This document shows positions 17,588 to 25,346 of a DNA stretch of 64,000 nucleotides, piece by piece (within the stretch, counting starts at the first letter, position 1; each line of letters opens with the position of its first letter). Both the position numbers and the translations under genes were made by a program. This stretch comes from CAZKWG01 sp964615375 (GTDB lineage: Bacteria; Myxococcota_A; UBA796; CAZKWG01): positions 1-64,000 of the forward strand of contig CAZTOW010000016.1 in assembly GCA_964615375.1 (NCBI GenBank), written 5' to 3'. The notes beneath the pieces are model-generated. The model was not told where the DNA came from. It did not search any database and was given only the letters and a program-made list of their open reading frames with translations.

Positions 17588-18949
17588 GTGAACCTCCGCG
17601 CGACCATCCGAGGCAGCACCTACAGCTTCTCCTCCGTCAAGGAGGTGCTGGCGAAGGCCAACCCGCCCAAGAGCGGCGACGACCTGGCCGGCGTCTCCGC
17701 GCGCGACCCGGTGGAGCGGGTGGCGGCGCGCGCCGTGCTCTCCGAGATCACGCTGGCTGAGCTGCGGGCGAACCCGGTCGTCCCCTACGAGCAGGACGAG
17801 CTCACCCGGCTGGTCGAGGACACGCTCGACGAGAGCGCGTACAGCGCGGTCAAGCACCTGAGCGTCGGTCAGTTCCGCGAGTGGCTCCTGGAGAGCGGCA
17901 CGACCGGGCCGGTGATCCGCGCGATCTCGCCGGGGCTCACGCCGGAGATGGCCGCCGCCACCGCCAAGCTCATGAGCAACATGGACCTGATGGCGGCGGG
18001 GCAGAAGTGCCAGGTGGTGGTGCGGGCCAACGGGACGCTGGGGCTGCCCGGCCGGCTCTCCTCCCGCGTGCAGCCGAACCACCCGACCGACGACGTGGAC
18101 GGCATCCTGATCAGCGCCCGCGAGGGCCTGGTCTACGGCTGCGGGGACGCGGTCATCGGCGTGAACCCGGCCACGGACACGCCGGAGAGCACGGCGGAGA
18201 TCCTGCGGGCCCTGGGCGCGCTGACCACGAAGAACCGCATCCCCACGCAGAACTGCGTGCTGAGCCACGTCACGGTGCAGATGAAGGCGCTGGAGCTCGG
18301 GTGCCCGATGGACCTGATGTTCCAGAGCTTCGCGGGCTCCGAGCGGTCCAACCGCGCGTTCGGCATCTCCATCAAGCTGATGGACGAAGCCTACGCGCTC
18401 ATGCGGGAGAAGACGACCAACCGCGGGCCCAATTTCATGTACTTCGAGACGGGCCAGGGCTCGGCGCTCTCCAGCGACGGACACCACGGGGCGGATCAGG
18501 TGACGCTGGAGGCGCGCTGTTACGGCTTCGCGCGGCGTTACAAGCCCTTTCTGGTCAACACGGTGGTCGGCTTCATCGGCCCCGAGTACCTGGAAGACGG
18601 CCCGCAGATCACCCGCGCGGCGCTCGAAGACCACTTCATGGGCAAGCTGCTGGGCCTGCCCATGGGCTGCGACGCATGCTTCACCTACCACGCGCGGATG
18701 TCGCAGGACGAGCTGGAGTGCCTGAAGGTGCTGCTGGCGACCAGCGGGTGCTGCTACCTCATGGCCCTGCCCGTGGGGGACGACATCATGCTCAACTACC
18801 AGTCGACGTCGTACCACGACATCGCCAGCGTGCGCGCGCTCACCCGCCGGCCGGCGACCCCGGAATTCGAGGCCTGGCTCTCCGACAATGACCTGTGGCA
18901 CGGGGACCGGCCGGGCGAGCGCTTTGGCGACATCACGGTGCTGAAGTGA
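17588..18949 (+). CDS. eutB: ethanolamine ammonia-lyase large subunit EutB
   Basis: 453 residues from a GTG at 17588, the same length as enterobacterial EutB. Conserved blocks run throughout: VKEVLAKAN and LAGV near the N-terminus, RLSSRVQPNHPTDDV-like barrel segments, GVGDAVIGVNP-type (YGCGDAVIGVNPATD), NRIPTQNCVLSHVTVQ, YFETGQGSALS, NTVVGFIGPEYL, LEDHFMGKLLGLPMGCD and GDDIMLNYQST. With EutC it forms the adenosylcobalamin-dependent enzyme that converts ethanolamine to acetaldehyde and ammonia. The EutC start overlaps its stop (GTGA). Only 38 bases separate it from the upstream pseudogene, and no cobalamin riboswitch is visible. Confidence 0.97.
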   Translation: MNLRATIRGSTYSFSSVKEVLAKANPPKSGDDLAGVSARDPVERVAARAVLSEITLAELRANPVVPYEQDELTRLVEDTLDESAYSAVKHLSVGQFREWLLESGTTGPVIRAISPGLTPEMAAATAKLMSNMDLMAAGQKCQVVVRANGTLGLPGRLSSRVQPNHPTDDVDGILISAREGLVYGCGDAVIGVNPATDTPESTAEILRALGALTTKNRIPTQNCVLSHVTVQMKALELGCPMDLMFQSFAGSERSNRAFGISIKLMDEAYALMREKTTNRGPNFMYFETGQGSALSSDGHHGADQVTLEARCYGFARRYKPFLVNTVVGFIGPEYLEDGPQITRAALEDHFMGKLLGLPMGCDACFTYHARMSQDELECLKVLLATSGCCYLMALPVGDDIMLNYQSTSYHDIASVRALTRRPATPEFEAWLSDNDLWHGDRPGERFGDITVLK

Positions 18950-19875
18950 AGGTATTGACCACCTCGCGCACGCGGCAGCTCATGGAAGAGCTGCGGGTCC
19001 AGCTCGGCGGCCAGGACCCGCTCCCGCCGCCGCCGCCGGTGCCCGTCATCCCGCTGCCCCCGGCCCGGGTCTTCCCCTCGCCGAAGCGGCGCAGCAAGGT
19101 GTCTGAGGAGGCGGCCAGGCACACGACGGCGCTGGTGGGCATCGGGCACGTCGGCACGCGCTACGCGACGGACGTGGTGCTGCAGTTCCAGGCGGAGCTG
19201 GCCGTGGCCCACGGCGCGGTGGCCGCCACCCTGCCCGACGGCTGGGCCGAGCAGAACGGGCTCCTGCCCTTGCAGAGCCGCGTGACCGACCACCGCGAGT
19301 TTCTCTTGCGCCCCGACCTGGGCCGCCGGCTCTCCGACGAGAGCGTGGCCCGGATGAAGGCGGAGGCGAAGCAGGGCGTGGACGTGCAGATCATCGTGGC
19401 CGACGGGCTCAGCGCGGTGGCCTGCATGGGCTCGGGCGTGACCCTGGCGACCGCGCTCAAGGAGCGCTGCGAGGAGCGGGGCTGGAGCGTGGGCACGCTC
19501 GTCTGCGCGCGCTTCGCCCGGGTGTGGCTGGAGGACGAGATCGGCGAGCTGGCCCGCGCGCGGGTGGCGGCCATCCTGCTGGGCGAGCGGCCTGGCCTGG
19601 GGACCGGGGACGGCATGAGCGCCTACCTCGTCTACGAGCCGCGGATCGGCAAGACCGACGGCGACCGCAACATGATGTCCAACATCCACATGCGCGGCAC
19701 GCCGCCGGAGCAGGCGGCGAAGCGCTTGAGCGTGCTCATCGGCGCGATGCTGGAGCAGCGACGGTCCGGGGTCCCGCTGGACCTGGCACCCTACTCATCC
19801 GAGCTCGGGGACGTGGCGAAGGGCGGCTACCGCGCCCCCGAGCCACGCATCCGGCTGGTCGAGGTGGCCCGATGA
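18946..19875 (+). CDS. eutC: ethanolamine ammonia-lyase small subunit EutC
   Basis: 309 residues from a GTG at 18946 overlapping the eutB stop by 4 bases. After a Pro-rich N-terminal stretch (about 20-45) the protein follows EutC: ARHTTALVGIGHVGTRY-like block, DHREFLLRPDLGRRL, VQIIVADGLSAVA, GERPGLGTGDGMSAYL, and the C-terminal VGI-type end. It supplies part of the cobalamin-binding interface of the (EutBC) hexamer. The long Pro-rich insertion near the N-terminus differs from the enteric protein, where this region is the encapsulation segment for the microcompartment. It overlaps eutL by 4 bases (ATGA). Confidence 0.96.
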   Translation: MKVLTTSRTRQLMEELRVQLGGQDPLPPPPPVPVIPLPPARVFPSPKRRSKVSEEAARHTTALVGIGHVGTRYATDVVLQFQAELAVAHGAVAATLPDGWAEQNGLLPLQSRVTDHREFLLRPDLGRRLSDESVARMKAEAKQGVDVQIIVADGLSAVACMGSGVTLATALKERCEERGWSVGTLVCARFARVWLEDEIGELARARVAAILLGERPGLGTGDGMSAYLVYEPRIGKTDGDRNMMSNIHMRGTPPEQAAKRLSVLIGAMLEQRRSGVPLDLAPYSSELGDVAKGGYRAPEPRIRLVEVAR

Positions 19876-20528
19876 TCCTGGAGCGCATCGTCCCCCGCGT
19901 GCTGAGCGTGCGCCGCCTCCCCGGCGCCGATCCGGCCATGCTCCGCGCCTACGGCGCCGACCCCGATCGCCACCGCGCGCTCGGCCTCGTCACCGTGGAC
20001 CAGGACGACCCGACCTACGTGGCGCTCGACGAGGCCACCAAGCACGCCCCCGTGGACGTGGTCTTCGCCCGCTCCTTCTACGCCGGATCGGCCCACGCCT
20101 CGGGCGCGCTCTCTGGAGAGATACTAGGTGTTCTAGCAGGCTCCAACATCGACGAGGTGGACGAGGGCCTGGACGCGCTGCTGCGCTGCCTGGAGCACGA
20201 CGCCTGCTTCTACGCGGCGAACGACAAGGGCACCGTCACGGTCTTCCCCCACGTCATCAGCTCGCTGGGCACCTACCTCTCGGCGCAGGCGGGGCTGCAG
20301 CCGGGCTCGCCGATGGCCTACCTCGTGGCCCCACCCATGGAGGCCAGCATCGGCCTGGACGCGGCCTTGAAGGCGGCGGACGTGCGGGCGATGAAGGTGT
20401 TCACGCCGCCCACGGAGACGAACTTCGCGGCCTCCTGGCTGGCGGGCGAGCTGTGGGCCTGCGAGGCGGCGGCGGTGGCCTTCGCGGCGGCGGTGGTCGA
20501 GGTCGCGAGCCGGCCGCGGGAGCGCTAG
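19872..20528 (+). CDS. eutL: ethanolamine microcompartment shell protein EutL (tandem BMC trimer)
   Basis: 218 residues, the usual EutL length. Strong family blocks are present: LGLVTVDQDDPTYVALDEATKHA, VVFARSFYAGSAHASG, LEHDACFYAANDKG, FPHVISSLGTYLS, GSPMAYLVAPPMEASIGLDAALKAADV and FTPPTETNFAASWLAGE. EutL is a two-domain BMC protein that forms pseudohexameric trimers with a gated central pore in the shell of the ethanolamine microcompartment. Here it is the only shell gene in sight: no EutM/N/K/S, aldehyde dehydrogenase or EutH lies next to it. The shell must be completed from elsewhere, or EutL works without one. Convergent with the toxin gene 6 bases away. Confidence 0.95.
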   Translation: MILERIVPRVLSVRRLPGADPAMLRAYGADPDRHRALGLVTVDQDDPTYVALDEATKHAPVDVVFARSFYAGSAHASGALSGEILGVLAGSNIDEVDEGLDALLRCLEHDACFYAANDKGTVTVFPHVISSLGTYLSAQAGLQPGSPMAYLVAPPMEASIGLDAALKAADVRAMKVFTPPTETNFAASWLAGELWACEAAAVAFAAAVVEVASRPRER

Positions 20529-20534
20529 GCCCCC

Positions 20535-20936
20535 CTACCCCACCACCACGCCGAGCCCCACCACCCACCCGAACTCCCGGACGTTCCCCGTCCACACCGT
20601 GAACCCGTGGGTGAGCGCGGTCGCGGCGATCTGGAGGTCGTGCGCGCCGATGGGAGCGCCCTGCGCGCTCAGATCCGCCCAGAGGAGCGCATGCACGCGG
20701 GCGACCTCGAGATCGAAGGGCAGCACCGGGAAGCCGGTCAACACGGCCTCCACCCAGCGGGCGCGCGCCGCACGACGGAGGGCGCCGGACGCCCGCTCGA
20801 CGCCGTGGAGCAGCTCCGACGCCGTGATCGCGGCGAGCGCGGCCGGCTCGTCCCCGATCCGGTCCAGGAGCGACCGCGGGGGGCCGCCGGACCGCTCGAG
20901 CTGGATGAGGACGCTGGTGTCGATCAGGACGCCCAC
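20535..20936 (-). CDS. vapC: PIN-domain toxin, VapC family
   Basis: 133 residues, usual for VapC. The PIN metal-binding acids are present: Asp6 (LIDTSVL), Glu41 (TASELLHGV) and Asp100 (GAHDLQIAATAL), with TGNVREF supplying the late Asn of the TxN motif. VapC toxins are Mg-dependent ribonucleases that cut specific tRNAs or rRNA and are silenced by their antitoxin. The gene overlaps the end of the antitoxin gene by 13 bases. The C-terminal tail (WVVGLGVVVG) is short and hydrophobic. The likely start has no strong ribosome site, consistent with translational coupling. Confidence 0.93.
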   Translation of the reverse strand: MGVLIDTSVLIQLERSGGPPRSLLDRIGDEPAALAAITASELLHGVERASGALRRAARARWVEAVLTGFPVLPFDLEVARVHALLWADLSAQGAPIGAHDLQIAATALTHGFTVWTGNVREFGWVVGLGVVVG

Positions 20937-21196
20937 GGATCCTCCGGCGTGAGGCCCTGCGCCCCCTGGACCGCCTCCAGATCCTCGGCCATGTGCTCGT
21001 CCGGCATCCTCGAGGCGATCAAGAGGCTCACGAGCTCGGAGACGGTGCGGGACGCGCCCGCGGCCGGGAGCGGGCGGATCTCGGCCACGGGATCGTCCCC
21101 CCGGGTCACGATGAAGGACTCCCCCTCGTAACGGACCCGGTTCAGGATCTCGGAGAAGGCGCGGGAGGCCTGGGTGGCGGTGAGGCGCTGCGTCAT
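20924..21196 (-). CDS. type II antitoxin, Phd/YefM family
   Basis: 90 residues. The N-terminal half is the Phd/YefM DNA-binding fold (TATQASRAFSEILNRVRYEGESFIVTRGDDPVAEIRP). The C-terminal part is acidic and probably wraps the VapC toxin. It is first in the operon and its 3' end overlaps vapC. A 17-bp palindrome lies 11 bases upstream of its start codon within the promoter, as expected for an autorepressed toxin-antitoxin operon. No Shine-Dalgarno sequence precedes the ATG. Confidence 0.92.
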   Translation of the reverse strand: MTQRLTATQASRAFSEILNRVRYEGESFIVTRGDDPVAEIRPLPAAGASRTVSELVSLLIASRMPDEHMAEDLEAVQGAQGLTPEDPWAS

Positions 21197-21206
21197 GCTG
21201 TTCGAT

Positions 21207-21223
21207 TATCTGAAAATCAGATA
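21207..21223. promoter_or_regulatory. antitoxin operator within the toxin-antitoxin promoter
   Basis: TATCTGA-AAA-TCAGATA is a perfect 7-3-7 palindrome. Read on the minus strand it sits between a -35-like TTGCTG (complement of 21226-21231) and a -10-like GATAAT (complement of 21205-21210), spaced by 15 bases. The predicted transcript would start at or next to the antitoxin ATG. Confidence 0.65.
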
Positions 21224-21241
21224 CACAGCAAGGCGCGGCCC

Positions 21242-21460
21242 TCAGACCTCCAGCTTCGGCGTCGGCCAGGGCGGTCGGGCCTGGCGCTCCAGGCGGCTCG
21301 CGGCGCGCGCGAGGGTGTCCACGAGCTGGAGGAAGGCCGGGATCTCGAAGCGCAGCGTGATCACGCCGACGGTCAGGTGGATGTGCCCGCAGGCGCAGGC
21401 GTCCACCTGGACGTTGGGGGTGTGGAGCAGGGGCTGGCGGTGGGGGTCGGGGGGGTGCAT
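21242..21460 (-). CDS. small conserved-looking protein with CxCGxIHL motif, Fur-box controlled
   Basis: 72 residues from the ATG at 21460, which has an excellent GGAGGAGG ribosome site; the open frame extends further but this start is clearly best. The core reads VDACACGHIHLTVGVITLRF followed by an amphipathic helix (FLQLVDTLARAASRL). The Cys-x-Cys-Gly-x-Ile-His pattern suggests metal or cluster binding, or a single-domain adaptor. I do not know the family name for certain. Its promoter has a consensus -35 (TTGACA) and a Fur box over the -10 region, so it should be made under iron limitation. It is divergent from the cytochrome c lipoprotein gene. Confidence 0.75.
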   Translation of the reverse strand: MHPPDPHRQPLLHTPNVQVDACACGHIHLTVGVITLRFEIPAFLQLVDTLARAASRLERQARPPWPTPKLEV

Positions 21461-21512
21461 GGGCCTCCTCCGGGGGTGGAGCTCGGGGGTCGGCGAGGGG
21501 GCTCGCCTCGAC

Positions 21513-21535
21513 TTGAAAATGATAATCATTTTCAA
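21513..21535. promoter_or_regulatory. Fur box with overlapping divergent promoters
   Basis: GAAAATGATAATCATTTTC (21515-21533) is a perfect palindrome close to the classical Fur consensus, extended to 23 bases with flanking TT/AA. Leftward promoter: TTGACA (complement of 21541-21546), 16-base spacer, TATCAT (complement of 21519-21524). Rightward promoter: TTGAAA (21513-21518), 17-base spacer, TATGCT (21536-21541). Iron-loaded Fur bound here should shut off both genes. Confidence 0.85.
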
Positions 21536-21570
21536 TATGCTGTCAAGCACCCTGACCCCGGAGCTCACCC

Positions 21571-22107
21571 ATGCCGAAAGTCCTCCTCGCTCTCCCCCTC
21601 CCCGCCCTCCCCCTCCTCGCCCTCCTGGCCTGCGCCCCCGACAAGGCGGTCTGCACGCCGGGGGAGACCCAGCGCTGCCTGTGCCCGAACCTGGAGAGCG
21701 GGGCCCAGAGCTGCGAGGCCGACGGCCTCTCCTGGAGCGACTGCGCCTGCGCGGCGGGCGGGGACACGGGCCCCGGCCCCGATGGCCACGAGGACACCGA
21801 CCCCGAAGACACCGACCCCGAGGACACCGACCCCGCCCACTCGGGCTCGACCGACACCGGCGCCTCCGACGCGGGCTACGCGGTCTACCTGAGCTACTGC
21901 TCCGCCTGCCACGGCGCGGACGGGCGCGGGGCGTCGGGCCCGGACCTGCGCCGCGAGGTGCCCGAGATGAGCGACGCCGAGCTGCGGCAGATCATCACCG
22001 AGGGCGAGGACGAGATGCCGGGCTTCGACCTGAGCGCGGAGCAGATGACGGACCTGATCGCCTGGCTGCGGGCGAGCTTCGGGCGCGAGGAGGAGGAGGA
22101 CGACTGA
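21571..22107 (+). CDS. lipoprotein monoheme cytochrome c, Fur-box controlled
   Basis: 178 residues with GGAG 8 bases before the ATG. The signal peptide ends in the lipobox LLAC at about residue 21. A short Cys-rich domain follows (CTPGETQRCLCPNLESGAQ to CAC, about 28-61), of a type I know from myxobacterial surface proteins, then an acidic linker with three EDTDP repeats (about 73-90). The C-terminal 80 residues are a class I cytochrome c: CSACH heme site with a downstream Met in EMPGF as likely axial ligand. It is probably tethered to the outer face of a membrane and carries single electrons. Iron control of a heme protein fits the Fur box upstream. Confidence 0.88.
   Translation: MPKVLLALPLPALPLLALLACAPDKAVCTPGETQRCLCPNLESGAQSCEADGLSWSDCACAAGGDTGPGPDGHEDTDPEDTDPEDTDPAHSGSTDTGASDAGYAVYLSYCSACHGADGRGASGPDLRREVPEMSDAELRQIITEGEDEMPGFDLSAEQMTDLIAWLRASFGREEEEDD
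21788..21834 (+). repeat. three tandem 15-base coding repeats
   Basis: GAGGACACCGACCCC and near-identical copies encode EDTDP three times in the linker of the cytochrome c lipoprotein. Such short in-frame repeats probably vary in number between strains. Confidence 0.6.
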
Positions 22108-22117
22108 GCCGCGCGCC

Positions 22118-24223
22118 TCACTCCTCCGCCCACACGAATCCCCCCGCCTCGAAGACCACCACCGCCCGCTCGCGCTCCACCACCTCCAAGGTCCGCGCGT
22201 CCCGGTGGGTGAAGGTGCCCTCGCCCGTGTCGTCCAGGGCGAGCTCGACCCGGTGGCTGCCGGGCTCCAGGGGGAGCCGGGCGACGGCCACGCTGGCGCC
22301 GTCGGACCAGAGGCCGCCGGGCGGGTAGGCGTGGTCGTGGACCAGCTCGCCGTCCACCCAGACTTGTAGCCGAACGGGGGGTCGGCCGCGCTCGCAGATC
22401 TGGGCGGCCTGCATGTGGATGGGGCGGGAGGCCTTCTCCTCGGCGGTGGGCGGGCGGCAGCGCTCGGCGCTCTGGGCGGCGTGCAGGAAGGAGACGACGA
22501 GCTGGGGACGGGCGTCGCCGGGGACGGTGTAGGGCCAGTCGCTGCCGACCCAGACGAGGGCGCTGGCCAGGAGAGCGACGGCGAGGCCGGCGACGGCGCG
22601 GGGCGCGGGGCCGAGAGGCCGAGGCTCCGCGGGCGCTCCGGCGCGGATCCGGGCCGCCGCGGCGCGCAGCTCGGCCGGCGTGTCGGCGCTCACGAGGTGG
22701 AGCTGCTCGGGCCTCACCTTCTCTGAGCGCAGGGCGGGCTCGCGCGCGCCCGTCATGCGGGCGACCGTGTGCGCGGCGCCCTCGCGAAAGCGGCAGCCCC
22801 CGCAGGCGACGACAGCCACATCCTTCGCCCCGTGGCGGACGGCGCGCTCGATGGAGAGCGGGTGGAGCCAGCCGACGCAGGGGACGGTCTCCACGACGAA
22901 GCCCTCGAGCTCGCCCGCGCGCGCCGCGCCCGAGCTCGCGCAGACGAAGGCGACCGCGCTGGGGGCGCCGACCGGATCCAGGGCCCGGTCCAGGCGCTTC
23001 CGCGAGTCCAGGGCCTTGAACCACTCCAGCCCGATGGCGGCGCTGTCGCAGGAGCCGGCGCAGATGCCGCAGCCCACGCAGACGCTGCTGTCCACCCGGG
23101 CGACGATGCTGAGATCGTGGGTGCGGTTCTCGCCGCCCGCGGGCTTGATCTCCGCCGGGCCGGCGGCGATGTGCGCCAGCGGATTCTGGTCGGGGGCGCG
23201 CGGGACCATGGCGATGGCGTCGTAGGGGCAGTCCAGCGAGCAGAGACGGCAGCCCTGGCAGCGGGACTCGATCACCTTCGCCACGCGGACGCGCTCGCGG
23301 GCGAGGCTCCAGGGCGCCGAGAGCAGGGCCAGCGTGCCGACCAGGATGAGGGCCCACAGCGCGCCCGAGGAGAGCCGGTCGGTGAGCGAGAGCGGCAGCA
23401 GGTACCAGAGGTCGCGGGTGAAGCCCTCGGGCAGGAAGGCGAGCTGCGCGGGGGCGGCGCTGGTGGCGGGGGCGATCAGCGACAGCGCCAGCGTGGCGAT
23501 CACCACGGCCGCCCCCAGCGCCCGCCCGGTGAGGAAGCGCGGGCGCTCCAGGCGCGCGATGTGCAGCCAGAGCAGGAGGCCCAGCACCAGCGGGATGAGC
23601 ATGTGGACGAAGAACACAACAAAAAACAACAATGAATTAAGGCGCTGGTCGGTCAGGAACGACCGACTCAGCGGATCGGCGAAGATGGGGAGCGCGTCCA
23701 GTAGGCGCGCCGTGCCCACCGCCACCTGCCTCGCCCGAGCGTCCCAGACCAGCCAGTAGCCCAGCCAGCCGATGACCACGGTCACCGCGACGGCGCCGAG
23801 CCCGGTGACCCAGGCCAGCCAGCGCGGCCCCGTGAAGCGGCGGGCGAGGAAGAGCCGGAGCCCGTGCAGGGCGGCGAAGAGCACGGCGGCGTCCGAGCTG
23901 TAGCGGTGGACGGAGCGCATGAGCCCCGCGCTCCAGGGGCTCTGGGCCATGGCCTCGACGGAGGCGAAGGCCTCGTGCACGTTGGGCACGTACCAGAAGA
24001 GGAGCAGGACCCCGGACACCAGCGCGAGGAGCAGCGAGACGTTGGCGATGGCCCCCGCCTCGGCCAGCGGGTTCAGAGGCCCGGGGAGCAGGCGCTCCAG
24101 GCCCTGCTCGGCGAAGGTCCAGCCGCGGTCCAGGGCGCGCAGGATCCGCTCGCCCCGCACGCGCGGCTCGGGTTCGGGGGGCCTCCCGTCGCCGGCCCGG
24201 AGCGCTTCGACGGGCGCGCTCAT
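22118..24223 (-). CDS. fusion protein: diheme cytochrome b, two 4Fe-4S clusters and MvhD/FlpD-like domain
   Basis: 701 residues. Residues 55-310 are a cytochrome b/b6-like membrane domain with two His pairs spaced 14 residues apart (His106/His120 in SVHRYSSDAAVLFAALHGLR; His207/His221), the pattern for two b hemes. Two ferredoxin-type cluster motifs follow: CQGCRLCSLDCP (322-332) and CVGCGICAGSC (382-392). Residues 423-490 resemble the delta subunit of methyl-viologen-reducing hydrogenase (Cys428, Cys449, then ACGGC at 473-477). A further TM helix (about 540-560) and a beta-rich C-terminal domain complete it. It is the last gene of the nirK-led operon. It may pass electrons between the quinone pool and soluble carriers for nitrite or NO reduction. 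I know of no named family with this whole architecture. Confidence 0.82.
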   Translation of the reverse strand: MSAPVEALRAGDGRPPEPEPRVRGERILRALDRGWTFAEQGLERLLPGPLNPLAEAGAIANVSLLLALVSGVLLLFWYVPNVHEAFASVEAMAQSPWSAGLMRSVHRYSSDAAVLFAALHGLRLFLARRFTGPRWLAWVTGLGAVAVTVVIGWLGYWLVWDARARQVAVGTARLLDALPIFADPLSRSFLTDQRLNSLLFFVVFFVHMLIPLVLGLLLWLHIARLERPRFLTGRALGAAVVIATLALSLIAPATSAAPAQLAFLPEGFTRDLWYLLPLSLTDRLSSGALWALILVGTLALLSAPWSLARERVRVAKVIESRCQGCRLCSLDCPYDAIAMVPRAPDQNPLAHIAAGPAEIKPAGGENRTHDLSIVARVDSSVCVGCGICAGSCDSAAIGLEWFKALDSRKRLDRALDPVGAPSAVAFVCASSGAARAGELEGFVVETVPCVGWLHPLSIERAVRHGAKDVAVVACGGCRFREGAAHTVARMTGAREPALRSEKVRPEQLHLVSADTPAELRAAAARIRAGAPAEPRPLGPAPRAVAGLAVALLASALVWVGSDWPYTVPGDARPQLVVSFLHAAQSAERCRPPTAEEKASRPIHMQAAQICERGRPPVRLQVWVDGELVHDHAYPPGGLWSDGASVAVARLPLEPGSHRVELALDDTGEGTFTHRDARTLEVVERERAVVVFEAGGFVWAEE

Positions 24224-25155
24224 GCGGGTCGAAGCTCCGCGATGAGCGCGCGGAGGCCCGAGACCAGCCAGCGCTGCTGCTGGTCACCCAGCGTGAAGCG
24301 GTAGGCCAGCCTCCCCTGCGCGTCCACCAGCAGGAAGAGGTTGGGGTGCGAGATCACGCCGGTCTGGGGGTCGCGCGCCCAGGTGAAGCCGAGGCGCTTC
24401 AGCGTGGACTCCACCTCGGCGGGCTCGCCGGAGAGCAGGCGCCAGGGCGGGCTCGGGAGCTGCTGCGCGGCGACGATGCGGCCGAGCGCGTCCGGCGTGT
24501 CCCGGGTCGGGTCGAGCGTGATGGCCAGCACGCTCACGCGGGAGAGCTCGTCCGGGCTCAGCTCGGCGAGGGCGCCGCGGGCCTGGGCGAAGATCATGGG
24601 GCAGGTGTCGCCGCAGGTGGCGTAGATGGCGGTGATGAGGACCACCTGCCCCCGCAGCGCGGAGAGCTCGACGGGCGCGCCGTCGTGGCCGATGAGCGTG
24701 AAGCTCTGGACGGGGATCTCGGTGCGGAGGGCGTCCGCGGGGAAGGGCAGCTCGCCCTCTCCCGCGGAGACCGTCGTCGGCTGGAGCGCGACCATGGACA
24801 GCACCGTCAGCGCGGTGAAGCCGGTCGCGGCCCCCAGCCAGGGGACCAGGGCGCGCGGGGCGCTCAGGGCCTCCCTCAGCGGGCTCGCCCAGACGGCCGC
24901 GGTCACCAGGGCCAGGACCGTCGGCTGGGCGATGAAGAGGAAGACGTAGCCCCACTCCAGCTCGCCGGTGGCGGGATCGTACCCGAAGCACCAGATCTTG
25001 AAGTCCTCGGCGAAGGCCCCGACGGCCCCGGTGTCCGCTGGCCACAGCAGGATGGCCAGCAGGAAGAGCACCGTGAGCCCCAGCGTCCCGATCGCGAAGA
25101 CCGCGAAGCGCCAGGTCGAGAACAGCCAGTGTACGAGCTGAAGCAGGCGTCGCAT
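24220..25155 (-). CDS. membrane-anchored SCO1/SenC-like copper chaperone
   Basis: 311 residues from the ATG at 25155 (AGGAG upstream). Residues 1-130 contain about four membrane helices, an unusual N-terminal addition for a SCO protein. The thioredoxin-like SCO domain (about 145-310) carries CGDTCP (Cys181, Cys185) and the distal copper ligand His270 in ISHPNLF. SCO proteins deliver copper to the CuA site of subunit II, or keep its cysteines reduced; a CuA subunit II is encoded two genes upstream in the same operon. Its stop overlaps the start of the cytochrome b fusion (ATGA). In norSY-senC clusters a SenC sits in the same relation to the oxidase subunits. Confidence 0.9.
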   Translation of the reverse strand: MRRLLQLVHWLFSTWRFAVFAIGTLGLTVLFLLAILLWPADTGAVGAFAEDFKIWCFGYDPATGELEWGYVFLFIAQPTVLALVTAAVWASPLREALSAPRALVPWLGAATGFTALTVLSMVALQPTTVSAGEGELPFPADALRTEIPVQSFTLIGHDGAPVELSALRGQVVLITAIYATCGDTCPMIFAQARGALAELSPDELSRVSVLAITLDPTRDTPDALGRIVAAQQLPSPPWRLLSGEPAEVESTLKRLGFTWARDPQTGVISHPNLFLLVDAQGRLAYRFTLGDQQQRWLVSGLRALIAELRPA

Positions 25156-25166
25156 GTGCGTATCTC

Positions 25167-25337
25167 CTACCGGACCCACCAGACGTCGGAGAGCGCCTTC
25201 CAGTTGGCGAAATAGTAGACCGCGAAGCAGGCCAGCAGGATGAGCGTCAGCACCATGGTGCCGGGCGTGTGGTGCTCGTCATGGTCGCGCTCGTGCTCGC
25301 TCTGAAAGACCTCGGCGGCCTTCTCATCTCTGGACAT
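25167..25337 (-). CDS. 56-residue single-pass membrane protein, oxidase accessory subunit
   Basis: An ATG at 25337 with GGAGG 5 bases upstream opens a 56-codon frame ending in TAG at 25167-25169. The polar His/Glu-rich head (SEHERDHDEHH, about 13-23) precedes one membrane helix (MVLTLILLACFAVYYFANW, about 28-46) and a short tail. It sits 9 bases after the subunit I gene and 11 bases before the SCO gene, where CcoQ-like or subunit-IV-like small proteins are found in heme-copper oxidase operons. A structural role in the complex is inferred; no specific family is recognised. Confidence 0.75.
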   Translation of the reverse strand: MSRDEKAAEVFQSEHERDHDEHHTPGTMVLTLILLACFAVYYFANWKALSDVWWVR

Positions 25338-25346
25338 GGAAGCCTC

